From: Neptunicoccus cionae
GTDB taxonomy: Bacteria > Pseudomonadota > Alphaproteobacteria > Rhodobacterales > Rhodobacteraceae
DNA length: 64,000 nucleotides
Assembly: GCF_002860325.1 (NCBI RefSeq)
Contig: NZ_PKOJ01000001.1
Location: 930,001 to 994,000, forward strand
Direction: 5' to 3'
The notes under the pieces are model-generated. The model ran no database searches, was not told the origin of the DNA, and worked only from the letters and a program-made list of their open reading frames with translations. Position 1 is the stretch's first letter; every line of letters starts with the position of its first letter. The translations under genes and the position numbers were made by a program. Below, piece by piece: positions 8,647-18,155 of the stretch.

Positions 8647-9939
8647 TTAGAGATCGTCGTAAAGCGGGAAGCGTTTGCACAGATCGGCAACCTTGGCGCG
8701 TACAGCGGCTTCAACCTCTGCATTGCCGTCTTCGCCATTCGCGGCCAGCCCGTCCACAACTTCAATGATCATATCCCCGATCTCGCGGAATTCGGCTTCC
8801 CCGAAGCCGCGAGTGGTTCCGGCAGGTGTGCCAAGGCGGATGCCGGAGGTCACTGTCGGCTTTTCAGGGTCAAACGGGATACCGTTCTTGTTTGCGGTGA
8901 TATGGGCACGGCCCAGCGCCTTGTCGGTGATGTTGCCTGTCACGCCTTTGGGGCGCAGGTCCACCAGCATCACATGGGTGTCAGTGCCGCCTGTAACGAT
9001 ATCAAGCCCGCCCTTCATCAACTGGTCTGCCAGCGCCTTGGCATTGGCGACGACCTGCTTTTGATAGCTTTTGAACTCGGGGCGAAGGGCCTCACCAAAG
9101 GCGACGGCCTTACCGGCGATAACGTGCATCAGCGGGCCACCCTGAATGCCGGGGAAGATGGCAGAGTTGACCTTCTTCGCGATTGTCTCGTCATTGGTCA
9201 GGATCATGCCTCCGCGCGGGCCGCGCAGGGTTTTGTGGGTTGTTGTTGTTGCTACATGCGCATGTGGGAAGGGGGAAGGATGCTCGCCGCCGGCGACCAG
9301 ACCGGCGAAATGGGCCATATCGACCATCAGATAGGCGCCAACGCTGTCCGCAATCTCGCGCATTTTGGCAAAGTCGATCTGGCGCGGAATGGCAGAACCA
9401 CCGGCGATGATCATTTTGGGTTTGTGTTCATCCGCAAGGGATTGCACCTGATCGTAATCCAGCAGGTTGTCCTGTTTGCGCACGCCGTACTGGATGGCGT
9501 TGAACCATTTGCCGGACTGGTTCGGTTTGGCACCGTGTGTCAGGTGGCCACCCGCATCAAGGGACATGCCAAGGATCGTGTCACCCGGTGTCAGCAGCGC
9601 CTGAAACACGCCTTGGTTCGCCTGGCTGCCGGAGTTGGGTTGCACATTGGCGAATTCGCAGCCGAACAGCTGCTTGGCGCGGTCAATGGCAAGGTTTTCC
9701 GCAACGTCTACATACTGGCAACCGCCGTAGTACCGGCGACCGGGATAACCTTCTGCGTATTTGTTCGTCATCACCGAACCCTGCGCTTCCATCACCGCTT
9801 TAGAGACGATGTTTTCAGAAGCGATCAGTTCGATCTCGTCCCGCTGGCGGCCGAGCTCGTCAGTGATTGCACCGAACAGTTCGGGATCACGGGTGGAAAG
9901 GGATTCAGTAAAAAATCCAGCGTCGCGGACGGTTGTCAT
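8647..9939 (-). CDS. glyA: Serine hydroxymethyltransferase
   Basis: A 430-residue PLP enzyme that interconverts serine and glycine while charging tetrahydrofolate with a one-carbon unit. Visible are the N-terminal [19 protein letters not shown], the substrate/PLP region [10 protein letters not shown], and the active-site lysine in [18 protein letters not shown]. Length equals the bacterial family. ATG at 9939 has AGGAT upstream (read on the minus strand). The frame stays open for about 108 further codons upstream, but that part has no family character. Transcribed alone toward the terminator at 8582-8613. Confidence 0.97.
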   Translation of the reverse strand: MTTVRDAGFFTESLSTRDPELFGAITDELGRQRDEIELIASENIVSKAVMEAQGSVMTNKYAEGYPGRRYYGGCQYVDVAENLAIDRAKQLFGCEFANVQPNSGSQANQGVFQALLTPGDTILGMSLDAGGHLTHGAKPNQSGKWFNAIQYGVRKQDNLLDYDQVQSLADEHKPKMIIAGGSAIPRQIDFAKMREIADSVGAYLMVDMAHFAGLVAGGEHPSPFPHAHVATTTTHKTLRGPRGGMILTNDETIAKKVNSAIFPGIQGGPLMHVIAGKAVAFGEALRPEFKSYQKQVVANAKALADQLMKGGLDIVTGGTDTHVMLVDLRPKGVTGNITDKALGRAHITANKNGIPFDPEKPTVTSGIRLGTPAGTTRGFGEAEFREIGDMIIEVVDGLAANGEDGNAEVEAAVRAKVADLCKRFPLYDDL

Positions 9940-10212
9940 AGGGGATGATCCTTTGTTGGTCTTGCCGATGCGGTACGGGTAGTCCACGCGCTGTGCTCTG
10001 GCTGATCCATATGCGACGTGTGACTGCCAATTGCGGACGCAAGTACGGGCATTTGCCCCAAAAGAAAAGGCGCAAACTGTCGCGCAATAGTCGTTTTTCG
10101 CCTTTTTCTTCCAGAGATAACCCTGCGGCAGGCTGGGGATTTCCCTTGCGCCGGACCCGATGGACGGTGAAACTGTCCGGACGACCAATGCAGGACCACA
10201 CGGGGCGCTTTG

Positions 10213-10977
10213 ATGCAGTATAAGAAAATTTGTTTTCTTGCCAGTCAGGTAGAGACTGCACAAGAAGCGCGTGCCGTGCTGGTAAAGCGTTACGGGGATG
10301 TGCCACCGGTGCAGGCGGATCTGATTGTGGCACTCGGCGGGGACGGCTTCATGTTGTCTGTATTACACCAGACCCAAGGTCTGCGCGCACCTGTCTATGG
10401 TATGAATCGCGGTACAGTCGGCTTTTTGATGAATACTTTTGCGCCGGAAGGGCTGACGGACCGGCTGGCGGAAGCCGAAGAGGCCGTGATTCACCCTCTC
10501 AGAATGCGGGCCCATTGTGTGGACGGCACAGAAATCGAGGCTCTGGCTATTAACGAGGTGTCCCTGTTTCGCCATGGTCCGCAGGCTGCAAAGCTGCGAA
10601 TCCTTGTGGACGGCAGGGAGCGGCTGCCCGAACTGGTATGCGACGGTGCGCTGCTGGCAACACCTGCCGGCTCGACCGCCTATAACTATTCGGCACACGG
10701 TCCGATTCTGCCGATTGGTGCGGAGATCCTCGCCCTGACGGCAATGGCCGCCTTCCGCCCCCGCCGCTGGCGCGGAGCACTGCTGCCTATGAAAGCAAAA
10801 GTGCGCTTTGAAGTGTTGGAGATGGAAAAACGACCTGTGCAGGCTGTGGCTGACGGGAATGAGGCGCGGGAAGTTGAATGGGTGGAAATTGCCATCGCAC
10901 CTGAAATCACCCACCGCCTGCTGTTCGATCCGGGGCACGGTCTGGAAGAACGCCTGATCCGCGAGCAGTTTGTTTGA
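10213..10977 (+). CDS. nadK: NAD kinase
   Basis: A 254-residue ATP-NAD kinase, the sole route to NADP. The signature GGDG is in [12 protein letters not shown] (about residues 42-53). [13 protein letters not shown] and the [18 protein letters not shown] motif form the NAD-binding and catalytic region. The protein is shorter than E. coli NadK (292), as usual for alphaproteobacteria. ATG at 10213 was used. It is divergent from glyA, with 273 bases between them that hold both promoters; no riboswitch-like element was recognised there. Confidence 0.94.
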   Translation: MQYKKICFLASQVETAQEARAVLVKRYGDVPPVQADLIVALGGDGFMLSVLHQTQGLRAPVYGMNRGTVGFLMNTFAPEGLTDRLAEAEEAVIHPLRMRAHCVDGTEIEALAINEVSLFRHGPQAAKLRILVDGRERLPELVCDGALLATPAGSTAYNYSAHGPILPIGAEILALTAMAAFRPRRWRGALLPMKAKVRFEVLEMEKRPVQAVADGNEAREVEWVEIAIAPEITHRLLFDPGHGLEERLIREQFV

Positions 10978-10997
10978 CCGCAAGTCGGGATTCCTAG

Positions 10998-11035
10998 CGC
11001 TCCGCGCGGGGATATTTCAACCAAAAAGAGCGGAG
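10998..11035 (+). repeat. Dispersed GGGGATATTT-type motif, copy 2
   Basis: CGCTCCGCGCGGGGATATTT, then an A-rich stretch and GCGGAG. The outer GCTCCGC/GCGGAG parts can pair, so the element may fold as a hairpin. It lies between the convergent ends of nadK and the Lin0512 gene pair and matches 27576-27607 closely. Confidence 0.45.
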
Positions 11036-11036
11036 G

Positions 11037-11426
11037 TCAGTCGGCCTTGCTCAGTTTCCAGTCGGCCGTGTTGATCGGGTAATAGGCCTCTATCGCGGCG
11101 GTGGCGATGACGCTGGCAGTGCTGCCGTCAGGGGATGGAATATTCTGCCCGCCTTTCACAACTTTGACTGTCGCCTTGCCGCGGGGCAGTTCTGCGGCGA
11201 CCCGATCCCTGTCCAGTTGATCCGGTTCCTGCACGCCGATTGTGACCGCAACAGTCATGTCCTGATGATCCAGTCCCAATTCGCTAAAGAGTGTAAGCGA
11301 GGAATGGCGGATCGCGTCATTCACGGCGCGGATCGCGGCTTTGGTATAATCTTTGCCATAAAGGTCCGTGCCAATGCCGGTTTCCAGAATGATGCGGCTG
11401 TCGGTAGTCGGGGTGTCCTGTGTCAT
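11037..11426 (-). CDS. Lin0512 family protein (second copy)
   Basis: A 129-residue protein resembling the Lin0512 family, whose function is unknown to me. Characteristic pieces are ETGIGTDLYGKDYTKAAIRAVNDAIRHSSL near the N-terminus, DMTVAVTIGVQEPDQLDRDRV in the middle and VATAAIEAYY-like sequence at the end. It overlaps the upstream paralogue by four bases (ATGA), so the two are translationally coupled. The pair is about 35-40% alike by eye, suggesting a duplication and a heteromer. No membrane segment or signal peptide. Confidence 0.75.
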   Translation of the reverse strand: MTQDTPTTDSRIILETGIGTDLYGKDYTKAAIRAVNDAIRHSSLTLFSELGLDHQDMTVAVTIGVQEPDQLDRDRVAAELPRGKATVKVVKGGQNIPSPDGSTASVIATAAIEAYYPINTADWKLSKAD

Positions 11427-11770
11427 GCCCGCTCCATATCAAAAGAAACAACAATAGCAGCATTGGCGATGACGGTGATCCCCGCACCATCCGGTTTGGC
11501 AATATCAAGGCCGCCGTGGGAGGCCGTGATAGCGATCTGGCCATAGGGGAACATGTCGGTCAGTGCGTCAGTGTCCACCTGATCCGGTTTCTGTACGGCG
11601 ATATCCACATCCACGATCATGGCTTCTTTCGGAAAGCCGAGAGCAGGGGCCACAGTCAGGGAATTGCGCCAGAGCGCATTTTGAATCGCACGGCGGGCGG
11701 CAGCGGTATAATCGGCGCGGCGCAGGGAAGTTCCATGGCCGATTTCAAGAGCAACACGGGTTTTGGGCAT
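11423..11770 (-). CDS. Lin0512 family protein (first copy)
   Basis: A 115-residue paralogue of the gene that follows it, with the same order of motifs: EIGHGTSLRRADYTAAARRAIQNALWRNSL, then DVDIAVQKPDQVDTDAL, then VIANAAIVV. It is the first gene of the pair and shares an ATGA overlap with the second. Likely cytoplasmic. Function is unknown, and the neighbourhood (nadK, AI-2E permease) does not explain it. Confidence 0.75.
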   Translation of the reverse strand: MPKTRVALEIGHGTSLRRADYTAAARRAIQNALWRNSLTVAPALGFPKEAMIVDVDIAVQKPDQVDTDALTDMFPYGQIAITASHGGLDIAKPDGAGITVIANAAIVVSFDMERA

Positions 11771-11899
11771 AACAGGGCCTTTGATTGTTCCTTATAAGGG
11801 CTATCCTGTGTATGGACCCTTGCGCAAGACCCGTGGCGGGTGAATTGTTATTGTTACAGTCTTGGGTTAAAACGGTTTTCGGAATTTGGTGGAGCTTAC

Positions 11900-12973
11900 A
11901 TGGCGTTAAGTGCAAATGAGCAGGTGCGGTACTGGGGAATAGGACTGGTGCTGGTACTGGTGGCCATGTGGTTGCTGGGCAATGTCCTGCTGCCTTTTAT
12001 TACCGGAATGACCATTGCCTATTTTCTTGATCCAGTTGCAGACCGGCTGGAGCGGGCGGGGGCCTCGCGGGCGCTGGCGACAACTTTGATCACGCTGACG
12101 GCGATGCTGGTGATTCTGTTGCTGGTCATCGTGCTCGGCCCGCTACTGGTGAAGCAGACCGCGGCCTTCGTGACGGCCCTGCCGGAATATGTCTCGCAGT
12201 TTCAGAAATTCATTTCGACACGTTTTCCCGAGTTCTTTGACGAAACCTCTGCTGTGCGTCAGGGGCTTGGCACGCTGGTGGAGTTCATCCGGTCAAAAGG
12301 CGGGGAACTGGCCAATGCAGTGCTGGCATCGGCCTTTACCATTGTGGATGTCGCGATTTTCATCGTGGTTGCGCCTGTGGTGGCCTTTTACATGCTTCTG
12401 GACTGGGACCGTATGGTTGCCACCATCGACAGTTGGGTGCCCCGCGACCATCTGGAAACGGTACGCTATCTGGCGCGGCAGGTGGATAATGTACTGGCGG
12501 GGTTCGTGCGCGGGCAACTGACGGTCTGCGCCATTCTCGGCACGTTTTACGCTGTCGCCTTGATGGCGGTCGGTTTGCAGTTCGGCATTGTGGTGGGGCT
12601 GATCGCAGGCTTGCTGACGTTTATTCCTTATGTGGGGTCGATCATTGGCGGGGCGCTGTCCATCGGGCTGGCGCTGTTCCAGTTCTGGGACACGCCGATC
12701 TGGATTGCAGCCGTGCTTGCGATCTTTATTGCGGGCCAGATGATCGAGGGTAATTTCCTGACACCCAAATTGGTGGGGCGTTCTGTCGGGCTGCATCCGG
12801 TGTGGCTGATGTTCGCGCTTTCCGCCTTCGGGTCTTTCATGGGCTTTACGGGTATGTTGATCGCGGTGCCCGTTGCGGCCTGCCTTGGTGTGTTCTTCCG
12901 TTTCGGGGTTGGTCAGTATCTGGACGGGCGCCTTTACAAAGGGCTGGCTGACGAGGAGCAGGCCGATGGCTGA
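11900..12973 (+). CDS. AI-2E family transporter (PerM-type permease)
   Basis: A 357-residue integral membrane protein with about eight hydrophobic segments. It shows the order of the AI-2E/PerM family: two N-terminal helices (LVLVLVAMWLLGNVLLPFITG and the following segment), a periplasmic helical region, and the C-terminal cluster containing LLTFIPYVGSIIGG and GNFLTPKLVGRSVGLHPVWL. Substrate is not predictable, since few members handle AI-2. ATG at 11900 has GGAG upstream. Its stop overlaps the hdaA start, and the conserved alphaproteobacterial block AI-2E permease-hdaA-ppk-ppx follows. Confidence 0.92.
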   Translation: MALSANEQVRYWGIGLVLVLVAMWLLGNVLLPFITGMTIAYFLDPVADRLERAGASRALATTLITLTAMLVILLLVIVLGPLLVKQTAAFVTALPEYVSQFQKFISTRFPEFFDETSAVRQGLGTLVEFIRSKGGELANAVLASAFTIVDVAIFIVVAPVVAFYMLLDWDRMVATIDSWVPRDHLETVRYLARQVDNVLAGFVRGQLTVCAILGTFYAVALMAVGLQFGIVVGLIAGLLTFIPYVGSIIGGALSIGLALFQFWDTPIWIAAVLAIFIAGQMIEGNFLTPKLVGRSVGLHPVWLMFALSAFGSFMGFTGMLIAVPVAACLGVFFRFGVGQYLDGRLYKGLADEEQADG

Positions 12974-13640
12974 GCAACTGGTCTTTGACCTGCCGGTGGT
13001 AACGGCATTCGGGCGAGACGATTTCTTCACCTCGCCGGCCAACAGTCTGGCCGTGGCAGCGATTGAGGACTGGCGCCACTGGCCGCTCGGCAAACTGGTG
13101 TTGAGCGGGCCGGAAGGATCGGGCAAGTCCCATCTGGGCAGGATCTGGGCTGATATTGCCAGCGCGAAAGTGGTGCAGGCGCGGGATGTCAAGGATGCGG
13201 CAACGCTGGCGCGGGGGGCTTTGTGTGTCGAAAACCTGCACGCAATTGCCGGAGACCGCACGCAGGAAGCCGCATTGTTCCACCTTCATAACCTGATGGC
13301 ACAGGGGGGGTATCCCCTTTTGATGACGGGTCGCGGCGTGCCGCGCAGTTGGGGGATTACCCTGCCAGATCTCGCCAGCCGGATCGAGGGCAGCCAGCTT
13401 GTTCAGCTTGGCGCACCAGACGATACGCTACTGGCGGCAGTTCTGCTGAAGCTTTGTGCAGACCGCCAGCTTTTGATGGAGCCGGGTGTCGTCGATGTGA
13501 TCCTGCGTCGCGCAGAGCGGTCCTTTGCAGGTATCCGTGCGCTCGTCGGAGAACTGGATCGCGTATCACTACAACGAAAACGGCCGGTTGGTCCCCGCAT
13601 GGTGACGGAGACACTGCGCCGGTTAGAGGAGATGAACTGA
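12966..13640 (+). CDS. hdaA: DnaA-related AAA+ protein HdaA
   Basis: A 224-residue protein with a single DnaA-type ATPase module: Walker A GPEGSGKSHLGRIW (about residues 43-56) and a degenerate Walker B (GALCVENLHAI), without the DnaA DNA-binding domain. In alphaproteobacteria such proteins (HdaA, relative of Hda) act with the replication clamp to inactivate DnaA-ATP after initiation. ATG at 12966 overlaps the end of the permease gene, and the stop overlaps the ppk start (TGATG), so the three genes are coupled. N-terminal EQLVFDLP resembles the clamp-binding peptide of Hda. Confidence 0.9.
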   Translation: MAEQLVFDLPVVTAFGRDDFFTSPANSLAVAAIEDWRHWPLGKLVLSGPEGSGKSHLGRIWADIASAKVVQARDVKDAATLARGALCVENLHAIAGDRTQEAALFHLHNLMAQGGYPLLMTGRGVPRSWGITLPDLASRIEGSQLVQLGAPDDTLLAAVLLKLCADRQLLMEPGVVDVILRRAERSFAGIRALVGELDRVSLQRKRPVGPRMVTETLRRLEEMN

Positions 13641-15856
13641 TGGATGGCAGCTTGCAGGAACAGCCTGTCGAACGGAGGGTGCAAGCAGATTTCCTGCGCA
13701 ACCCCGCGCCGGAACCTCTTGACCTGCCGCTGCTGGACAAGGAAAGCACCGACCGTTTTTTCAACCGCGAACTCAGCTGGCTGCAATTCAACTGGCGCGT
13801 GCTGGAAGAAGCACAAAATCCCCGCCTGCCGCTGCTGGAACGGGTTAGAATGCTGTCGATCTCCGGCACCAATCTGGATGAATTTTATTCCGTGCGGGTG
13901 GCGGGCCTGCGGGAACTGGAACGCAACGGCATAGAGACGCCGGCGCTGGACGGTCGCACACCCAAGGAACAACTGGTGCAGATCGACGCGGAAGCGCGCC
14001 ATCTCATGCATGTCCAGCAGGAAGTCTGGGTCACGCTGATCGCGGAAATGGAAAAGGTCGGGATCGATATTCTGGTCCGCTCTGAACTGGATGACGCGGA
14101 TCGCGAGTATCTCAAACAGGTGTTTGTGGACCAGATTTTCCCGATCCTGACGCCCCTTGCGATTGATCCGGCGCATCCTTTTCCTTTCATTCCCAACACC
14201 GGCCTGACGCTGGCGCTGCAGCTCAAGCGGAAGAAGGACAAACGGGTGTTGCAGTCGCTTTTGCCTATTCCGGCGCAGGTGCAGCGGTTCATTCCGCTGC
14301 CAGACGGTCCGGGTGGAACACAGCGGATGATTATGCTGGAAGAAGTGCTGCTGAAATTCATCGACCAGTTGTTTCCGGGGTATACGGTGGACGGATACTG
14401 TGCGTTCCGCCTGTTGCGCGACAGTGATCTGGAACTGGAAGACGAGGCCGAAGACCTGCTGCGCGAGTTCGAAATCGCACTGAAGCGGCGACGCCGCGGC
14501 GAGGTGATCCGCATGACCATCTCGGCAGATGCACCTGCGGCCTTGCGAACAGTTATTTTTGGCGCGCTGGGCCTGACGGCGGATGAAGCAATAGAGGTGG
14601 ACGGTCTGCTTGGGGTCTCCGATCTGGGGGCGCTGATTCTGGACAGTCGCAAGGATTTGCAGTGGCCGGAATTCAAACCCCGCGTGCCGGAACGGGTGCA
14701 GGACTTTGAAGGTAATATCTTCGCAGCGATCCGCCAGAAGGACATGCTCTTGCATCACCCTTACGAAACTTTTGACATCGTGGTCGAGTTTCTGCGTCAG
14801 GCTGCCCGCGATCCCGCAGTTGTCGCAATCAAACAAACGCTTTACCGGACCTCCAACGAAAGCTCGATTGTCGAGGCGCTTTGCGAGGCTGCGGAAGAAG
14901 GCAAGTCCGTCACGGCGCTTGTGGAACTTAAGGCCCGTTTCGACGAAGCCGCCAATATCCGGCAATCCCGCAGGCTGGAAAGGGCGGGGGCGCACGTGGT
15001 CTACGGGTTTCTCGACCTTAAGACCCATGCGAAACTTTCGACCGTGGTGCGGCGTGAAGGGGCGGAGTTGGTTACCTATACCCACTTTGGCACCGGCAAC
15101 TATCATCCGATCACCGCTCGGTTCTACACAGACCTGTCCTTTTTCACCTGTGACAAGCAGTTGGGCCATGACGCGACCAAAGTGTTCAACTTTATTTCCG
15201 GCTATGTCGAACCCGAAGGCCTGCAACAACTTTCAGTCTCTCCGATGTTTTTGAAACGTGATCTTCTTGCGATGATCCACAACGAGATCGAAGCGGTGAA
15301 ATCCGGCAAGCCGGGTGTGATCTGGGCCAAGATGAATGCGCTAATCGACGGGGATGTGATTGATGCACTGTATGCCGCCAGCCAAGCCGGTGTGAAAATT
15401 GATCTGGTGGTTCGCGGGATTTGCGGCTTGCGGCCGGGTATCAAGGGATTGTCCGAAAATGTGCGGGTCAAATCCATTGTCGGGCGGTTTTTGGAACATT
15501 CCCGTATAGTCTGTTTTGGCAACGGTTATGGATTGCCCGACAAACGCGCACGGGTTTTCATGTCCTCGGCGGACTGGATGGGGCGCAATCTCAATCATCG
15601 CGTGGAATCGCTGGTAGAAATCACCAACAAGACCGTCCACGCCCAGATTATGAGCCAGATCATGGCGGCGAATATGGCGGATCAAGTCAATTCGTGGGTG
15701 TTGCAACCGGACGGAAGCTATATTCGGGAAGTTGAAGAGGATGGTGAAAAGCGGTTCAACTGCCACAGGTTCTTCATGGAAAACCCTTCGCTGTCGGGGC
15801 GCGGTTCGGTCGGAGCCAAGGATGTGCCTGAACTTATGCACAGTGATGATGCCTGA
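13640..15856 (+). CDS. ppk: Polyphosphate kinase 1
   Basis: A 738-residue PPK1, which polymerises inorganic polyphosphate from ATP reversibly. The N-terminal domain begins DRFFNRELSWLQFNWRVLEEA. The head domain and two PLD-like catalytic domains follow. The autophosphorylated histidine is His482 in THFGTGNYHP, and His620 in RFLEHSRI corresponds to the second conserved histidine. ATG at 13640 overlaps the hdaA stop. It is followed by the exopolyphosphatase gene, so synthesis and breakdown of polyphosphate are encoded together. A 608-codon antisense reading frame across it is a shadow. Confidence 0.97.
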   Translation: MDGSLQEQPVERRVQADFLRNPAPEPLDLPLLDKESTDRFFNRELSWLQFNWRVLEEAQNPRLPLLERVRMLSISGTNLDEFYSVRVAGLRELERNGIETPALDGRTPKEQLVQIDAEARHLMHVQQEVWVTLIAEMEKVGIDILVRSELDDADREYLKQVFVDQIFPILTPLAIDPAHPFPFIPNTGLTLALQLKRKKDKRVLQSLLPIPAQVQRFIPLPDGPGGTQRMIMLEEVLLKFIDQLFPGYTVDGYCAFRLLRDSDLELEDEAEDLLREFEIALKRRRRGEVIRMTISADAPAALRTVIFGALGLTADEAIEVDGLLGVSDLGALILDSRKDLQWPEFKPRVPERVQDFEGNIFAAIRQKDMLLHHPYETFDIVVEFLRQAARDPAVVAIKQTLYRTSNESSIVEALCEAAEEGKSVTALVELKARFDEAANIRQSRRLERAGAHVVYGFLDLKTHAKLSTVVRREGAELVTYTHFGTGNYHPITARFYTDLSFFTCDKQLGHDATKVFNFISGYVEPEGLQQLSVSPMFLKRDLLAMIHNEIEAVKSGKPGVIWAKMNALIDGDVIDALYAASQAGVKIDLVVRGICGLRPGIKGLSENVRVKSIVGRFLEHSRIVCFGNGYGLPDKRARVFMSSADWMGRNLNHRVESLVEITNKTVHAQIMSQIMAANMADQVNSWVLQPDGSYIREVEEDGEKRFNCHRFFMENPSLSGRGSVGAKDVPELMHSDDA

Positions 15857-15900
15857 AACAAGTCAAGGGAACAGGACAGCAGCCAGCAGGGGGGCACGGC

Positions 15901-17376
15901 TTGAAGATCACAACTAAATTCGCAGCACTGGAACGGGTCGGCGTGATTGACGTGGGCTCGAACTCTGTCCGTATGGTGGTGTTTGACGGTGCTGCACGGT
16001 CTCCGGCGTATTTTTATAACGAAAAGGTTATGTGTGGCCTTGGTAAGGGCATGTCCGAGACCGGACGGTTGAATCCCGAGGGACGCGCACGCGCGCTGTC
16101 TGCTATGATCCGGTTTGCTGCCCTTGCCAAAAGCTTTAAGGTTCAATCCCTGACCGCCGTCGCCACCGCCGCCGTGCGCGAGGCAGAGGACGGTCCCGCT
16201 TTTTGCACCGAAGTTCTGGAAAAGACTGGGATAGAGGTTTCCGTGGCCAGCGGCGTCGAAGAGGCTCGCCTTTCTGCGCAGGGTGTCCTGTTGGGATGGC
16301 CCGGGGCTGATGGTCTGGTGAGTGATATTGGCGGCGCGTCGATGGAACTGGTTGAACTGAACGACGGGGATATCGGGGAGCGGCTGACCTCTTCCCTTGC
16401 ACCGCTGCGGCTGGCCGGTGTGGAGGGGGATCTGGACACGCATATCCGCGATACTTTGCACGGGTTGCGCAAGACTTTGCCCAAAGATTACCCCACTCTG
16501 TTTCTGGTAGGTGGCTCTTATCGTGCCATTGCAAAGCTGGATATGGCGCGGCGGGACTATCCCTTGCAGGTGCTTCACGAATACAAACTCTCCCGCGCGC
16601 GGCTGGCGGAAACGCTGGACTGGATCGAAACCGCGACGCTGGATGAATTCCGTGCCCTGTCGAGCACAAGTGTGGACCGGTTGATGCTGGTGCCGATGGC
16701 CGCCCGTGTGCTGCGGCATCTGGTGGATGTGTTTGACCCCAAGGAGGTTGCAATCTCCAGCTACGGGCTGCGTGAAGGGATGCTTTACGAACAGATGCCT
16801 GAAGACCTGCGTGCCCGCGATCCCCTGATTGAAGCCTGCCTGTTCAGCGAACGCACTTCCGCCCGGTTTCCGGGTTTCGGAACAGAACTCGCCCACTGGA
16901 TACTGCCTCTGCTGCCCGATCCGGTGCGTTGGGAGCGTATCACTCTGGCGGCAGCCTTGTTGCATGATGTCAGCTGGCGTTCCGACCCGAGTTCCCGCGC
17001 CGAAGAATGTTTTGACAATGCCTCGCGGGGCAATCTTGGCGGGCTTGACCATCCCGGGCGTGTACTTCTGGCGATGGCGCTTTTGCACCGCTACCGCAAG
17101 AGCGGGAAGCTCGACAAATACAAGGCCCTGCGTCCCTTGCTGAACGACGAGCAGCACACCGGCGCACAGGTGATCGGTCAGGCCATGCGGCTGGGCGCGT
17201 CACTGGCGGGCGGAGACCGGAGCGTGCTGCGTCGTGCGAAACTGGTGCAGTCCGAGGGGGTGTTGGAATTGCAACTTCCCCCTGCCATTGCCGCCTTTGG
17301 CGGTGAAGTGGTGCAGACGCGGCTCGGGGAACTGGCGCAATCCATGGGTTGTGAAGGCCGGCTGACCCTGACCTGA
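15901..17376 (+). CDS. ppx: Ppx/GppA family exopolyphosphatase
   Basis: A 491-residue member of the ASKHA-fold Ppx/GppA family, which removes terminal phosphate from polyphosphate (or ppGpp precursors). The first phosphate loop is VIDVGSNSVRMVV (residues 14-26) and the second is VSDIGGASMELVEL. A C-terminal HD-like helical region includes LLHDVSW. The only usable start is TTG at 15901, preceded by AGGGGGG about 7 bases away; an in-frame stop lies at 15847 and the next ATG is too deep in the domain. It is downstream of ppk by 44 bases. Confidence 0.92.
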   Translation: MKITTKFAALERVGVIDVGSNSVRMVVFDGAARSPAYFYNEKVMCGLGKGMSETGRLNPEGRARALSAMIRFAALAKSFKVQSLTAVATAAVREAEDGPAFCTEVLEKTGIEVSVASGVEEARLSAQGVLLGWPGADGLVSDIGGASMELVELNDGDIGERLTSSLAPLRLAGVEGDLDTHIRDTLHGLRKTLPKDYPTLFLVGGSYRAIAKLDMARRDYPLQVLHEYKLSRARLAETLDWIETATLDEFRALSSTSVDRLMLVPMAARVLRHLVDVFDPKEVAISSYGLREGMLYEQMPEDLRARDPLIEACLFSERTSARFPGFGTELAHWILPLLPDPVRWERITLAAALLHDVSWRSDPSSRAEECFDNASRGNLGGLDHPGRVLLAMALLHRYRKSGKLDKYKALRPLLNDEQHTGAQVIGQAMRLGASLAGGDRSVLRRAKLVQSEGVLELQLPPAIAAFGGEVVQTRLGELAQSMGCEGRLTLT

Positions 17377-17391
17377 TGCAACCGTTCGAAT

Positions 17392-18057
17392 CTAGAGATC
17401 GCCCTTGTGTTCCGCGGCCCATTGCCGTCGCAGGGCCTCGGAACGGCCGGTGAAGCTGCCACAGGGGCGGGGCTGGCCCTGCAGCCTGTCGGCGCGGAAG
17501 TGCCTGAAGTCATGCCGCAATTCACACCAGGCGGGCAATACGATTGCTTCGGCATAATAGATGATCGACAACGGCAGGATGACCCGTTCTGACAGCGCGT
17601 TATCACTGTCCAGATATTCGATACGCAGCTTTTCCTCGTCGCGAATGGCGCGACGGATCTCGGAGAGGTCGATACCGTTGGGGGCTTGCGCCCCCCATGT
17701 CGATGACAGGAGCGTTTCGCTTAGCGGAGTCGCTTGGGAAATCTTTGCCGCAGCCCGCGCGGCAGCGCGCCCCAAGGCCTTGTCGCCTGTGCGGGCGATC
17801 ATCGACAGCCCGACGGTAATCGCTTCGGCCTCTTCGATGTCAAAGTTTAGCGGCGGCAGGTCAAAACCCGATCGCATGATATAACCGATGCCTGCCGCGC
17901 CTTCTATTGGGACCCGCATGGCTTGCAGGCTGGCGACATCGCGGTACACCGTGCGCGGTGTTACTTCCAGCGCACGGGCCAGATGTTGTGCTGTCAGCGG
18001 CGCACGGGCGGTGCGCAGCAACTGGATGATTTCAAACATTCGGCTGGATCGGGCCAT
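17392..18057 (-). CDS. HTH/WYL-domain transcriptional regulator (YafY type)
   Basis: A 221-residue regulator with an N-terminal HTH_11-type domain (residues 1-55: RMFEIIQLLRTARAPLTAQHLARAL, then TPRTVYRDVASL) and a WYL ligand-sensing domain at about 130-205. The exact WYL motif is not evident; the region reads LRIEYLDSDNALSERVILPLSIIYYAEAIVLPAWCELR. Divergent from an EamA exporter, with a perfect 16-bp inverted repeat between them. It probably controls the exporter and itself. Confidence 0.88.
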   Translation of the reverse strand: MARSSRMFEIIQLLRTARAPLTAQHLARALEVTPRTVYRDVASLQAMRVPIEGAAGIGYIMRSGFDLPPLNFDIEEAEAITVGLSMIARTGDKALGRAAARAAAKISQATPLSETLLSSTWGAQAPNGIDLSEIRRAIRDEEKLRIEYLDSDNALSERVILPLSIIYYAEAIVLPAWCELRHDFRHFRADRLQGQPRPCGSFTGRSEALRRQWAAEHKGDL

Positions 18058-18086
18058 GGCGGTTTCCTGTCTTTGCCAGCTTCTAG

Positions 18087-18124
18087 CACAACACTGCTGA
18101 CAGATACATGTCAGCAGTGTTGTG
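18087..18124. promoter_or_regulatory. Long perfect inverted repeat, candidate operator
   Basis: Perfect 16-bp arms (CACAACACTGCTGACA at 18087-18102, its complement at 18109-18124) with a 6-base spacer. It sits between the divergent WYL regulator and EamA exporter genes and contains TGTCAGCAGTGTTGT, the kind of dyad bound by YafY-type regulators. No T tract follows, so an operator is more likely than a terminator. Confidence 0.65.
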
Positions 18125-18155
18125 GGATGAAAGGGCGGAACAGGAGAAATTTGAA

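Noticed and set aside
9940-10212. Glycine or THF riboswitch in the glyA leader
   Set aside because: No conserved glycine- or THF-riboswitch core was recognised in the 270 bases.
9940-10263. N-terminal extension of glyA
   Set aside because: Frame is open, but the family start and ribosome site are at 9939, and the extension overlaps the nadK start.
13403-15229. 608-codon antisense frame across ppk
   Set aside because: It has no family character and lies opposite a certain ppk; the composition favours long antisense frames.
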